Origin: Gammaproteobacteria bacterium
GTDB taxonomy: Bacteria; Pseudomonadota; Gammaproteobacteria; Steroidobacterales; GCA-2729495
NCBI GenBank assembly: GCA_027293165.1
Contig: JAPUGB010000124.1
Coordinates: forward strand, 1 to 43,335
Reading direction: 5' to 3'
DNA: 43,335 nucleotides
Shown: piece by piece, positions 36,002 to 43,335 of the stretch
Numbering within the stretch: position 1 is the stretch's first letter
Layout of the letters: each line of letters begins with the position of its first letter
Notes under the pieces: generated by a model
What the model saw: only the letters and a program-made list of their open reading frames with translations
Databases searched by the model: none
Told to the model about the DNA's origin: nothing
Position numbers and translations under genes: made by a program

Positions 36002-37168
36002 ATGAACATCTGCCTGCCCTATGCTGGAACAATCCGATCGCTTCGCGCGATTACCCTGGCCGCCGCCGTATCGCTGGCCACCTTTGCCTCTGCTGACACC
36101 GGCCAGAGGCCCGCAGCCGGTCTTGGAATGGGTGCGGTGCTTGCCACGGCACAGTCGGGAACTGCGGCCGACATACCGGTCAACCCGCAGCACCCGGATC
36201 GCTACGTCGTCGAACGCGGGGACACGCTTTGGGACATTGCGGGCCTGTTTTTACAGGACCCCTGGTACTGGCCGGAGATCTGGCATGTCAATCAGCAAAT
36301 CAACAACCCTCACCTCATATATCCCGGCGACGTGCTGAGCCTGGTCTATGTCGACGGCCAGCCGCAGATTCGCCTCGAGCGCGGCGCGCGCGCTGATCGC
36401 ACAATCCAACGCAGCACTGGTGATGAACGACTCTCGCCACAGATTCGCGTAGAAGAGCTGGATTCGGCGATACAGGCAATTGCGGCGCAGGATATCGCGG
36501 TATTCTTCAACCGAGGCACCCTGCTGGATAAACGCACGGCCAAAAAATTGCCGTATGTCGTTGCTCTGCGCGATCACCTTATTGCCGGTGCCGGACACGA
36601 AGTGTTTATACGGAACATGAGAGGAACGGTCGGTGCACACTATAACGTCGTGCGGCGAGGTGAGAAGCTGATCGACCCGGACGATAGAAACGTTGTTGGA
36701 TATCAAGGGATATTCATCGGCGAGGGGACCCTGACCGCGACCGGTAACCCGGCAACTTTGTTCCTGAACGATACCGCCCGCGAGGCCTACGAGGGCGACC
36801 TGATCATGGAGGTGAATCAGGATATCCCGCTGAACTTTTTCCCGCGCCCACCGGCCCAGTCGGTCAGCGGCCGGATCATCTCGGTCATCGACGGCGTCTC
36901 ACGCATTGGTCAGTTTCAAACCGTCGTGCTGAACCGCGGCACTCGTGATGGGCTGGAAGCCGGCAGCGTGCTGCAGGTTTGGGCTCCCGTCCAGAAGGTT
37001 GGCGGCCGGTACTCTATCTCCCGTAAAAAAGCCAAGAAAGTTAAGTTGCCACGCGAAATGGTGGGTACTCTAATGGTCATCAAACCATATGACCGTGTCA
37101 GCTACGCGCTGATCATGGAGGCCACCAGCGAGATCCGCGTCCTATACGACGTCAAAAACCCCATTTGA
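36002..37168 (+). CDS. LysM domain exported protein
   Basis: From the ATG at 36002 (GGAG five bases before) the product is 388 residues. A signal peptide reaches ASA near residue 31. The LysM domain follows at about 65-120 (YVVERGDTLWDIAGLFLQDP, then WHVNQQINNPHLIYPGDVL), which binds peptidoglycan. The C-terminal 270 residues are a conserved beta-rich region (YVVALRDHLIAGAGHEVFIR, then VVRRGEKLIDPD; late QTVVLNRGTRDGLEAGSVLQ). Proteins of this layout beside dprA are general in gammaproteobacteria and have no firm function beyond cell-wall association. Confidence 0.9.
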   Translation: MNICLPYAGTIRSLRAITLAAAVSLATFASADTGQRPAAGLGMGAVLATAQSGTAADIPVNPQHPDRYVVERGDTLWDIAGLFLQDPWYWPEIWHVNQQINNPHLIYPGDVLSLVYVDGQPQIRLERGARADRTIQRSTGDERLSPQIRVEELDSAIQAIAAQDIAVFFNRGTLLDKRTAKKLPYVVALRDHLIAGAGHEVFIRNMRGTVGAHYNVVRRGEKLIDPDDRNVVGYQGIFIGEGTLTATGNPATLFLNDTAREAYEGDLIMEVNQDIPLNFFPRPPAQSVSGRIISVIDGVSRIGQFQTVVLNRGTRDGLEAGSVLQVWAPVQKVGGRYSISRKKAKKVKLPREMVGTLMVIKPYDRVSYALIMEATSEIRVLYDVKNPI

Positions 37169-37258
37169 CAACACGGACGGCTCACCTGAGCGTCGGGGGA
37201 GCAGCGATCCACCGGTGTCGTAAACTGGGCGGCAAAGACGCCCCGCAGGTTGACACCA

Positions 37259-38368
37259 ATGCCCAGCGTTCCGTGGCTGAATCTGGTTCTTGCTCCCGGA
37301 CTTGGTCCGGCTGGAGCACAACGGCTACTGGAACATTTCGACAGCATTGACGCCATCGTGTCTGCGCGCCGGCAGGACCTGATGGCCGCCGGCATCGACC
37401 GACAAATAGCTACCGCAATTCTCAAGCCCGACCCGCAAAAGCTTGGCCGAGCCGAAGCTTGGTTATCGCGACGCCAACATCACATCATTTCCTGCCGCGA
37501 TGAACGCTATCCGGTTTTTCTTCGCGAAATTCCGCAGCCGCCGCCGGTGTTGTTCGTCAGCGGAGACCCGGACACCCTGTCCCTGCCACAAATCGCTATC
37601 GTCGGCAGTCGCAATCCAACAGCTGGGGGTTGCGACACTGCCCGGCAGTTTGCCGCCCACCTGGCCCGCGCTGGTTTTGCTATCACCAGCGGGTTGGCAG
37701 TCGGCATCGATACGGCCGCGCACTTGGGCGCGCTTGAGGCCGGCGGTCTGACGATCGCCGTCTGCGGAACCGGGCTGGACTACGTCTACCCGCCACAGAA
37801 TGAGGGCCTGGCCGATTCGATCAGCATGCAAGGCGCGCTGGTATCGGAGTTCCCCCCCGGCACGGAATCCCTGCGCTCAAACTTTCCCCGGCGAAACCGG
37901 CTGATCAGCGGGCTGACCGTCGGTACGCTGGTCGTGGAGGCCGGGATACGCAGCGGCGCCCTGATCACAGCACGCTTAGCTGGCGAACAGGGCCGGGAAG
38001 TATTCGCTATACCCGGGTCAATTCACAGTCCATTGAGCAAAGGCTGCCACCAATTGATCCGACAAGGAGCGAAGCTGGTCGAAACCGCGCGAGACATTGT
38101 CGAGGAGCTAGGGGGGCTCATCGATGCTGCCGTCGACGCTTATGCGACGGCAGCAGCCGCGGACACCAAGGATAAATCAGAGGATCCGGAGTATCGACGC
38201 CTATTGACAGCGATGGGCTGGGACCCGGTTTCCGTGGACGTGCTGGTCGAGCGCAGCGGATTGACGGCGGATGAGGTTTCCTCCATGCTCCTGATCCTGG
38301 AATTGGACGGGCGCGCAGAGACGCTGCCTGGCGGACATCACAGGCGAAGGGAAGGACGACCCAAATGA
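37259..38368 (+). CDS. dprA: DNA-processing protein DprA
   Basis: A 369-residue product from the ATG at 37259 (a TTG nine bases earlier is in frame). An N-terminal helix-hairpin-helix region (LNLVLAPGLGPAGAQRLLEH) precedes the Rossmann core: IAIVGSRNPTAGGCDTARQ, SGLAVGIDTAAHLGAL, CGTGLDYVYPPQN, FPRRNRLISGLTVGTLVVEA and SGALITARLAGEQGREVFAIPG. A C-terminal winged-helix region follows (LLTAMGWDPVSVDVLVERSG). It protects incoming single-stranded DNA and loads RecA during natural transformation. It overlaps smg by four bases. Confidence 0.95.
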   Translation: MPSVPWLNLVLAPGLGPAGAQRLLEHFDSIDAIVSARRQDLMAAGIDRQIATAILKPDPQKLGRAEAWLSRRQHHIISCRDERYPVFLREIPQPPPVLFVSGDPDTLSLPQIAIVGSRNPTAGGCDTARQFAAHLARAGFAITSGLAVGIDTAAHLGALEAGGLTIAVCGTGLDYVYPPQNEGLADSISMQGALVSEFPPGTESLRSNFPRRNRLISGLTVGTLVVEAGIRSGALITARLAGEQGREVFAIPGSIHSPLSKGCHQLIRQGAKLVETARDIVEELGGLIDAAVDAYATAAAADTKDKSEDPEYRRLLTAMGWDPVSVDVLVERSGLTADEVSSMLLILELDGRAETLPGGHHRRREGRPK

Positions 38369-38841
38369 GCGAAAGCGTGCTCGATGTGCTCATGTATCTG
38401 TTTGAGAACTTTTCCGAGCAGGAACCGGAAGCCGGGCCTGACCAGGTCATTCTGCGGGAAGAGTTGCTTCAGGCCGGATTTGGTGAGTTCGAGGTCGACC
38501 GGGCGCTCGGTTGGCTCGAGGAACTGACGGCCGGCGGGGAGCACCCGTTCGCCAATCCCCCCGCTGCGCCATCCTTTCGGCTGTTCAATGGCCGGGAACT
38601 GGCTCGTCTGGACGCCGAGTGCAGGGGCTATGTCATGTACCTGGAGCAGATCGGCATTCTGTCGCCGGTCCATCGGGAACTGGTCCTGGACCGGCTCATG
38701 GCGCTTGAAGCCGAAGACATCGGCGTCGAACAGGTTAAATGGGTGGTGCTAATGGTGCTGTTCAGCCAACCGGGGCAAGAGGCTGCTTTTGCCCGTATGG
38801 AAGATCTCGTTTTTGACCAGAATGACGGAGGCGTGCACTGA
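38365..38841 (+). CDS. smg: DUF494 family protein Smg
   Basis: A 158-residue acidic protein that starts MSESVLDVLMYLFENFSEQE and has the ALGWLEEL and EQVKWVVLMVLF family stretches. The gene sits between dprA and topA, as in E. coli relatives, and is translationally coupled to dprA (ATGA at 38365-38368). Function is not established. The length matches the family. Confidence 0.92.
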   Translation: MSESVLDVLMYLFENFSEQEPEAGPDQVILREELLQAGFGEFEVDRALGWLEELTAGGEHPFANPPAAPSFRLFNGRELARLDAECRGYVMYLEQIGILSPVHRELVLDRLMALEAEDIGVEQVKWVVLMVLFSQPGQEAAFARMEDLVFDQNDGGVH

Positions 38842-38848
38842 GCGTACG

Positions 38849-38876
38849 TTGACCAGAAAATGATCGCTGTATTAAG
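38849..38876 (+). promoter_or_regulatory. Possible sigma-70 promoter of topA
   Basis: TTGACC (38849-38854) and ATTAAG (38871-38876) are separated by 16 bases, or TATTAA by 15. The -35 is good and the -10 is moderate. The position, 50 to 70 bases before the topA start, is suitable. Confidence 0.35.
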
Positions 38877-38878
38877 AG

Positions 38879-38895
38879 CCGCGGTCATACCGCGG
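38879..38895 (+). repeat. Perfect palindrome in the topA leader
   Basis: CCGCGGT-CAT-ACCGCGG has 7-bp GC-rich arms and a three-base centre, and lies 26 bases before the topA ATG and immediately after the candidate -10. With no T-run, an operator or a leader hairpin is more likely than a terminator. Confidence 0.6.
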
Positions 38896-38921
38896 TTCGT
38901 CGCATATACGCAGCCGGTTAA

Positions 38922-41423
38922 ATGAGTACAAACGTTGTCGTTGTCGAATCGCCCGCTAAGGCGAGGACGATTGAGAAATACCTCGGTCCGGACTTTATCG
39001 TCCTGGCCTCATACGGCCATGTCAGGGACTTGGTGCCAAAAGAGGGCGCTGTCGACCCAGACAACGGCTTTGCAATGAAATACGAGGTCATTGAGAAAAA
39101 CGAGAAGCACATCCGTGCTATTGCCAAGGCCCTGAAAAAAGCTGATGCGCTGTATCTGGCGACTGACCCGGACCGCGAAGGCGAGGCCATTTCCTGGCAC
39201 CTTTACGAAATTCTGAAGGAGCGGGGCGCGCTCGACAACAAGAAAGTTCACCGCGTTGCTTTTTTCGAGATCACCAAGCGTGCGGTCCAAGAAGCTATAA
39301 AGCAACCGCGGGAATTGTCCAACGCCCTGGTTAGCGCGCAGCAGGCGCGCCGGGCACTAGACTACCTGGTCGGTTTCAACCTCTCGCCGCTGCTGTGGAA
39401 GAAAATCAAGCCCGGCCTTTCAGCCGGCCGGGTGCAAAGCCCCGCGCTGCGGATGATCGTCGAGCGCGAGGAAGAAATCGAAGCTTTTAACCCCCGGGAG
39501 TACTGGTCGCTGGAGGGCGACATCAGCGCCGACGGTGGAAGTTTCGTATCGCGGCTTGCCGAATATCAAGGCGACAAAGTTGAGCAGTTCAGCTTCGTGA
39601 ACGATCAACAAGCTAATTCCGCACGCGACCAACTGCTACTGGCCGCGGATGGGGAGGTTCGTGTACAGAAAATCGAAAAAAAGCAGCGCAAGCGAAACCC
39701 GGCCGCGCCATTTACCACGTCGACACTGCAACAGGAAGCTTCCCGCAAGCTTGGCTTCAACACGCAGCGAACGATGCGCACCGCGCAAGGGCTTTATGAA
39801 GGCATCGATACCGGCGACGGGTCGGTCGGCCTGATCACTTACATGCGAACCGATTCCGTCACATTGTCGGGCGAGGCCCTGGACGATATCCGCAAGTTAA
39901 TTTCCGCGCGTTACGGCCCAAACAACCTGCCGGAGAGCGCGCGAATTTACAAGACCAAGGCCAAGAATGCCCAGGAAGCGCATGAAGGCGTTCGCCCAAC
40001 CAGCGCGTCGCGGACGCCGGAGGACATGAAAAGTCATTTGAGCGATGACGAATTCAAACTTTATTCGCTGATCTGGAAACGCACGATCGCCAGCCAGATG
40101 GTCCCTGCTATCTTCGATACCGTAGCCCTGGACCTGGTGCCCAGTAAACAGCCGGAGGTAGGTCGGCTCCGGGCGAGCGGGCAGACACTGGTCGAACCGG
40201 GTTTTATTGCCGTCTACCAGGAAGGCAGCGATGACGTAAAAGACGACGAAGCCGATCGTGCGCTTCCTGCGGTCGAACAGAACCAGGTACTGAGCTTGGC
40301 CGATATACGCGCCGACCAGCACTTCACGGAACCGCCGCCGCGGTATACGGAAGCGCGCTTGGTCAAGGAGCTGGAGGAATACGGTATTGGCCGACCGTCA
40401 ACCTATGCCAGCATCATCTCCACACTCAAAAATCGCGAGTACGTTGAAATGGACGGCAAGCGATTTTTACCGACCGATATAGGGCGCATCGTGAGTCGCT
40501 TTCTAACCGATCACTTCACCCGCTATGTCGATTACGACTTCACCGCGGGCCTCGAGGACGTCCTGGACGAAGTGTCGCGGGATGAAAAGGACTGGGTGCC
40601 GGTACTCGAAGAGTTTTGGGGGCCGTTTAATGAACTCGTGAAGGAGAAGGAAGTCAGTGTAACGCGCGAACAGGCCGCTCAGGCACGCCAGCTCGGAACC
40701 GATCCAAAATCGGGGCGGCCGGTTAGTGTCCGAATGGGTCGCTTTGGGCCGTTTGTGCAGATTGGTACCCGCGACGACGAGGAGAAGCCGAAGTTCGCCG
40801 GCTTGAAGCCAGGTCAGAAGATTTCGACGATTGAGTTTGCCGAAGCGCTTGAGTTGTTCAAATTGCCGCGCAAGCTCGGTGAAACTCCCGACGGCGAACC
40901 GGTTTCGGCCAGTATTGGACGATTTGGGCCCTATGTCCGGTACGGGGACAAGTTTGTGTCCATTCGGGACGATGACCCCTACACGATTGGCCTGGAAAAA
41001 GCGCTGGAATTCATCGCCGAAAAAAAGGAAGCAGACAAACAGCGAATCATTCAGGACTTCGAGGACGAAGGTATCCAGGTACTTAACGGACGTTACGGTC
41101 CGTACGTGACGGATAAAAGCAAGAACGCGCGCATACCCAAGGATCGGGAACCGGCCAGCCTCACGCTCGAAGAATGCAAAGAGTTGCTCGAGAAAGCCCC
41201 AGCGCGCGGCCGACGCGGCGCGAAGAAAAAAGCGAAAACCAAGGCCAAGGTCGAGTCAAAGACAAAGGCAAAAAAGAAGAAGAAGAAAAAGACAGCTAAA
41301 AAGACGGCGAAGAAGAAGGTCGCCAGGAAAACGGACGATAAAGCTGCGGCCGTGCAATCCGAGAGCGCAGCGGTCCTGTCCGGCGAAGCAACAACCGACA
41401 CTCCGTCAACCGAACCCGGTTAG
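38922..41423 (+). CDS. topA: DNA topoisomerase I (type IA)
   Basis: An 833-residue enzyme. The Toprim domain (1-150) has Glu9 in VVVESPAKA and DPDREGE at 82-88, and the active-site Tyr307 lies in GLITYMRTDSV. After the core it has three Toprim C-repeats (VRMGRFGPFVQIG, ASIGRFGPYVRYG, LNGRYGPYVTD) and no cysteine zinc ribbons, unlike E. coli TopA. It ends in a Lys-rich tail of about 60 residues with a run of seven lysines that probably binds DNA. It relaxes negative supercoils. The coding DNA of the tail is low-complexity (41216-41330). Confidence 0.96.
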   Translation: MSTNVVVVESPAKARTIEKYLGPDFIVLASYGHVRDLVPKEGAVDPDNGFAMKYEVIEKNEKHIRAIAKALKKADALYLATDPDREGEAISWHLYEILKERGALDNKKVHRVAFFEITKRAVQEAIKQPRELSNALVSAQQARRALDYLVGFNLSPLLWKKIKPGLSAGRVQSPALRMIVEREEEIEAFNPREYWSLEGDISADGGSFVSRLAEYQGDKVEQFSFVNDQQANSARDQLLLAADGEVRVQKIEKKQRKRNPAAPFTTSTLQQEASRKLGFNTQRTMRTAQGLYEGIDTGDGSVGLITYMRTDSVTLSGEALDDIRKLISARYGPNNLPESARIYKTKAKNAQEAHEGVRPTSASRTPEDMKSHLSDDEFKLYSLIWKRTIASQMVPAIFDTVALDLVPSKQPEVGRLRASGQTLVEPGFIAVYQEGSDDVKDDEADRALPAVEQNQVLSLADIRADQHFTEPPPRYTEARLVKELEEYGIGRPSTYASIISTLKNREYVEMDGKRFLPTDIGRIVSRFLTDHFTRYVDYDFTAGLEDVLDEVSRDEKDWVPVLEEFWGPFNELVKEKEVSVTREQAAQARQLGTDPKSGRPVSVRMGRFGPFVQIGTRDDEEKPKFAGLKPGQKISTIEFAEALELFKLPRKLGETPDGEPVSASIGRFGPYVRYGDKFVSIRDDDPYTIGLEKALEFIAEKKEADKQRIIQDFEDEGIQVLNGRYGPYVTDKSKNARIPKDREPASLTLEECKELLEKAPARGRRGAKKKAKTKAKVESKTKAKKKKKKKTAKKTAKKKVARKTDDKAAAVQSESAAVLSGEATTDTPSTEPG

Positions 41424-41603
41424 ATCACCCAATTGATTTCCAACCACATCGCGTTTGCGGTTACCGCGGGCGTGTGAATGTCTGGCCGTCGCCCAGATGC
41501 GGGCGCTCGCAGTTAGGCATTCCTGAGGGCTGTTTCGCTTGAAATTGGCTGCTGTCTCGGCCATAGGCAGGTAAACTCAGCGCATACGATCCGGGGGATT
41601 TCT
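41424..41603. other. Spacer after topA
   Basis: A 180-base gap with no recognisable coding sequence or terminator hairpin. GGGGG about nine bases before the ATG at 41604 is a usable ribosome binding site for the remnant gene that follows. Confidence 0.4.
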
Positions 41604-41846
41604 ATGCCATCTTTCTGGGGGGAGCTGAGAAGGCGCAATGTCTTTAAGGTGATGGTGGCGTATGCCATCGTGGGCTGGCTGCTGATCGAGATGTCAGCTA
41701 CGGTCTTTCCTGCGCTGAAACTGCCCGAGTGGACGGTCACCTTCGTGACGGCGCTTGTTCTCATCAGTTTTCCGATTATCCTGATTGGCACATGGGCTTT
41801 ACGGCCAATCCAAAGTACCTCGACGTCGCCGAAGGATCGGGCTTAA
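41604..41846 (+). CDS. Short membrane protein: N-terminal module of a TPR-family protein, probably truncated
   Basis: An 80-residue product: SFWGELRRRNVFKVMVAYAI with VGWLLIEMSATVFPAL, then a second membrane helix to about residue 67. This is the start of a large family of marine gammaproteobacterial proteins that carry two membrane helices and then a long cytoplasmic or periplasmic region with TPR repeats, often with adenylate cyclase or winged-helix domains. Here the frame runs only 14 residues past the family's W-A-F point, where it becomes unlike the family. The rest of a typical gene is missing. It could still be translated, as the ribosome binding site is intact, but is most likely a broken gene. 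See the pseudogene entry. Confidence 0.6.
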   Translation: MPSFWGELRRRNVFKVMVAYAIVGWLLIEMSATVFPALKLPEWTVTFVTALVLISFPIILIGTWALRPIQSTSTSPKDRA

Positions 41847-41917
41847 TGGAGTTGTGGGAGCAGCGCGGCCCGCCGGATTTCTGCGAAAAGGTGGACGACG
41901 AATGGACCTGCGAATAA
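41604..41917 (+). pseudogene. Remnant of a TPR-family gene: both ends kept, middle deleted, frame broken
   Basis: The first 197 bases encode the family N-terminal membrane module in one frame. From about 41801 the +2 frame carries 38 residues ending at a TAA (41915-41917): NPKYLDVAEGSGLMELWEQR then GPPDFCEKVDDEWTCE. To my recollection this matches the C-terminal tail of the same TPR family (xxPxYxxLxxxxGLxxYWxxxGPPDFCxPxxDxxxC). The two ends meet near 41793-41803, where TGGGCTTT encodes the family's W-A-F in the first frame. I infer an internal deletion of more than 1 kb that also shifted the frame. Confidence 0.55.
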
Positions 41918-42287
41918 CAGGCAGAACTATCAGGTTACCCTAGGAAAAAGCCGCCCATAGTTTGCTGTGAATGGGAGCTATTGCTCCAGAAATTGCCGCA
42001 GCAAGAAAACTGCTCGCAATGTTTGCTTTGGGCCGATAGCGGACATTCGGATACCCGCGCGAATTGCGCAGTCCAATTCATATCACGGGATGAACTGTGC
42101 GAGTGCTTGCACAGGTGTCGGGTATATCTAGAGAGCGCGAGCGACAGCGTAGCGCCGGAGCATTTGCGCGGCACCTGCGCCTTAGAACATCCGCACAACC
42201 TGTCTACATTCCGCGCTACCATGAACGGGTCCGCGAAATTCAAGTTACACATCAAATCCAACAACGCTCGCACGATAACAGCGCCGC
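41918..42287. other. Spacer between the gene remnant and tsaC
   Basis: This 370-base region has no convincing gene or RNA. A frame running 41981-42469 is open but shows no protein-family features and overlaps tsaC in another frame. The region may be further decayed DNA next to the remnant. Confidence 0.4.
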
Positions 42288-42851
42288 ATGACCTCGACTG
42301 TGCTAATTCGACAGGCCGCCCGCGCGATATGGGACGGCGGAATCGTCGCCTATCCAACCGAGGGAGTTTACGGGCTTGGTTGCCTGCCCGGCGACGCAGC
42401 GGCAGTCGAGCGGCTGTTGCAGCTCAAGTCTCGCAGCGCCGCCGCCGGACTGATCGTGATTGCAGCTGATCTCGAGCAACTCGAGGAGTGGATCCAACCC
42501 GACCGTAAGGAGGCCCGGCGACTGCGCGGGAAGCCAAAGCAAGCGATTACCTGGATCGTGAGTGCACGGCCGGATACCCCGAACTGGCTCACCGGTGGGC
42601 GGGAAACACTGGCAGTCCGGGTCACGGCGCACCCCGCGGCTGCGGCGCTGTGCCGGGCAGCCGATACGGCGCTGGTCTCAACCAGCGCCAATATCAGCGG
42701 TAGACCACCCGCGTTGACCGCGCTGGGGGTGCGGCGGCGGTTTGGGAAAGCGCTGGACTGTGTCGTCCCGGGCGCTGTCGGCCCCGACCGCGGGTCGGCC
42801 ACGGAGATTCGAAGGGCCAAAAATAATGCCCTGATACGCCCCGGCAGATAG
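42288..42851 (+). CDS. tsaC: Threonylcarbamoyl-AMP synthase (TsaC/YrdC/Sua5 family)
   Basis: A 187-residue protein, the size of TsaC, with the YPTEGVYGLGCLPGD start, the Lys/Arg of the KxR motif in LKSR, and the SxN motif in STSANISGRPP. It makes threonylcarbamoyl-AMP from threonine, bicarbonate and ATP for the t6A37 modification of ANN-reading tRNAs. Two conserved spots differ from E. coli TsaC: the second Lys of the KxRPxxKGLI region is Ala (AAAGLIVIA), and the WPGPVT motif is KPKQAIT. The gene follows the usual topA neighbourhood. The family is clear; the effect of the substitutions is unknown. Confidence 0.9.
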   Translation: MTSTVLIRQAARAIWDGGIVAYPTEGVYGLGCLPGDAAAVERLLQLKSRSAAAGLIVIAADLEQLEEWIQPDRKEARRLRGKPKQAITWIVSARPDTPNWLTGGRETLAVRVTAHPAAAALCRAADTALVSTSANISGRPPALTALGVRRRFGKALDCVVPGAVGPDRGSATEIRRAKNNALIRPGR

Positions 42852-42860
42852 GCCGCGGCT

Positions 42861-42939
42861 GTGGATATTTAGTAAAATATGCTAGTGTCACGTTAAGAAA
42901 AACTCTTAACTCCTTGCAAATTAATAGAAAGATATCCAC
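42861..42939. repeat. Concentric inverted repeats before the subtilase gene
   Basis: GTGGATAT at 42861-42868 has its exact complement ATATCCAC at 42932-42939. Inside it, GTTAAGA at 42892-42898 pairs with TCTTAAC at 42904-42910. The two dyads share nearly the same centre (42900 and 42901). The region is AT-rich and lies about 65 bases upstream of the next start. The outer arms extend to TGTGGATAT, which is also an 8/9 match to a DnaA box. Confidence 0.6.
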
Positions 42940-43004
42940 CTGATTCCCGCGGCCTCGCCGCCGGGACAGGTCGCGGCCGCACCGGCCGCCGGAACAGCTT
43001 GCCG

Positions 43005-43335
43005 ATGAAAAAACTGCGCCAAGTTTTTGCTGTCGCTATCGGGTTGTCGGTCCTGCTGCCGTCGGCGGCGACATGGTCCCAGAACCGGTCCAGGCCGGCG
43101 CCGGGCAGCCCCCATGTCACAACAAGTCCGGGCAGCGTCGCTAACCCTTCCGAGCAGCTCTATATCGTGCAACTGGCCGAGCCGCCCGCAACGGCCCGTC
43201 TGGCCAGCACGCACCGAGGCCGCCATCGCGGTCATCGGCGCTTCAATGCACACGCACCGGAAGTCCGCGCCTATGTCGAGCGGCTGAAAAACTCCCACGA
43301 TCAACTACTCGACAAGATTGGTTCGTATGACCGCA
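43005..43335 (+). CDS. Subtilisin-like (S8) serine peptidase, N-terminal part (cut by window edge)
   Basis: From the ATG at 43005, 110 codons are open to the right edge. A signal peptide (KKLRQVFAVAIGLSVLLPSA, cleavage near residue 25) is followed by a low-complexity linker rich in Pro, Ser and Arg. Then comes a segment like an inhibitor-I9 propeptide: EQLYIVQLAEPPATARL and VRAYVERLKNSHDQLLDKIG. This pattern is typical of secreted S8 peptidases, in which the propeptide helps folding and is cleaved off. The catalytic Asp/His/Ser domain would lie beyond the window, so the call rests on the propeptide only. Confidence 0.6.
   Translation, partial: MKKLRQVFAVAIGLSVLLPSAATWSQNRSRPAPGSPHVTTSPGSVANPSEQLYIVQLAEPPATARLASTHRGRHRGHRRFNAHAPEVRAYVERLKNSHDQLLDKIGSYDR

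Noticed and set aside
41216-41330. A/G-rich low-complexity DNA that looks like a repeat array
   Set aside because: It encodes the lysine-rich tail of TopA in frame and has no regular repeat unit.
41981-42469. 162-residue open frame in the spacer before tsaC
   Set aside because: It overlaps tsaC in another frame, has odd Cys/His composition and no recognisable domain or ribosome binding site. It is probably chance.

Overview
The window is an ordinary-looking stretch of a free-living, probably marine, gammaproteobacterial chromosome of moderately high GC. Three things point there. The run rsmB-fmt-def / LysM / dprA-smg-topA / tsaC is a typical gammaproteobacterial neighbourhood. NtrYX is linked to a DUF4390 protein and rsmB. 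The DUF3106, DUF3619-like and TPR-family membrane modules are also common there. The order or family cannot be fixed from the sequence alone. About 90% is coding. I see no rRNA, tRNA, CRISPR array, insertion sequence or prophage.

Layout. 1-516: 5' end of gltB, running off the left edge on the minus strand. 893-15571: metabolic and transport genes in mixed orientation, namely a DUF924 protein, thiolase, AGCS symporter, AEC permease, dienelactone hydrolase, FAH-family enzyme, MATE exporter, periplasmic PQQ dehydrogenase, VOC protein, acetyl-CoA synthetase, fructosamine kinase and a stand-alone 5'-3' exonuclease. 15639-16271: an HNH nuclease. 16466-19307: the three-gene proton-translocating transhydrogenase operon pntAA-pntAB-pntB. 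19337-21176 (minus): a compact ECF sigma / DUF3619-like membrane protein / small acidic exported protein / DUF3106 operon. 21177-21664: a long spacer with a cluster of DnaA-box-like sites and a perfect 11-bp inverted repeat. 21665-28592 (plus): priA-argS-SPOR protein-CapA lipoprotein-PLP enzyme. 28600-35793 (minus): ntrX-ntrY-DUF4390-rsmB-fmt-def as read on the plus strand, transcribed in the reverse order. 36002-41423 (plus): LysM protein, dprA, smg, topA. Then come the collapsed remains of a TPR-family gene, tsaC, and the 5' end of a subtilase gene running off the right edge.

How genes work together. fmt and def act on the formyl-Met of initiator tRNA and nascent chains, and rsmB matures 16S rRNA. 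NtrY/NtrX is a membrane histidine kinase and response regulator, but this NtrX has lost the GAFTGA loop and the key Walker residues, so it is unlikely to activate sigma-54. PntAA/AB/B exchange hydride between NAD(H) and NADP(H) coupled to proton flow. PriA restarts replication, TopA relaxes negative supercoils and DprA handles incoming single-stranded DNA. The ECF operon looks like a self-contained envelope-signalling module.

Most notable: the DnaA-box cluster upstream of priA, the degenerate NtrX, the gene remnant at 41604-41917 whose two ends survive in different frames, the concentric inverted repeats before the subtilase, and a divergent TsaC. No clearly new multi-gene system was found. 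The best candidates for something undescribed are the 21.2-21.6 kb spacer and the ECF operon beside it. All assignments are from reading translated sequence and remembered family features, with no database search.
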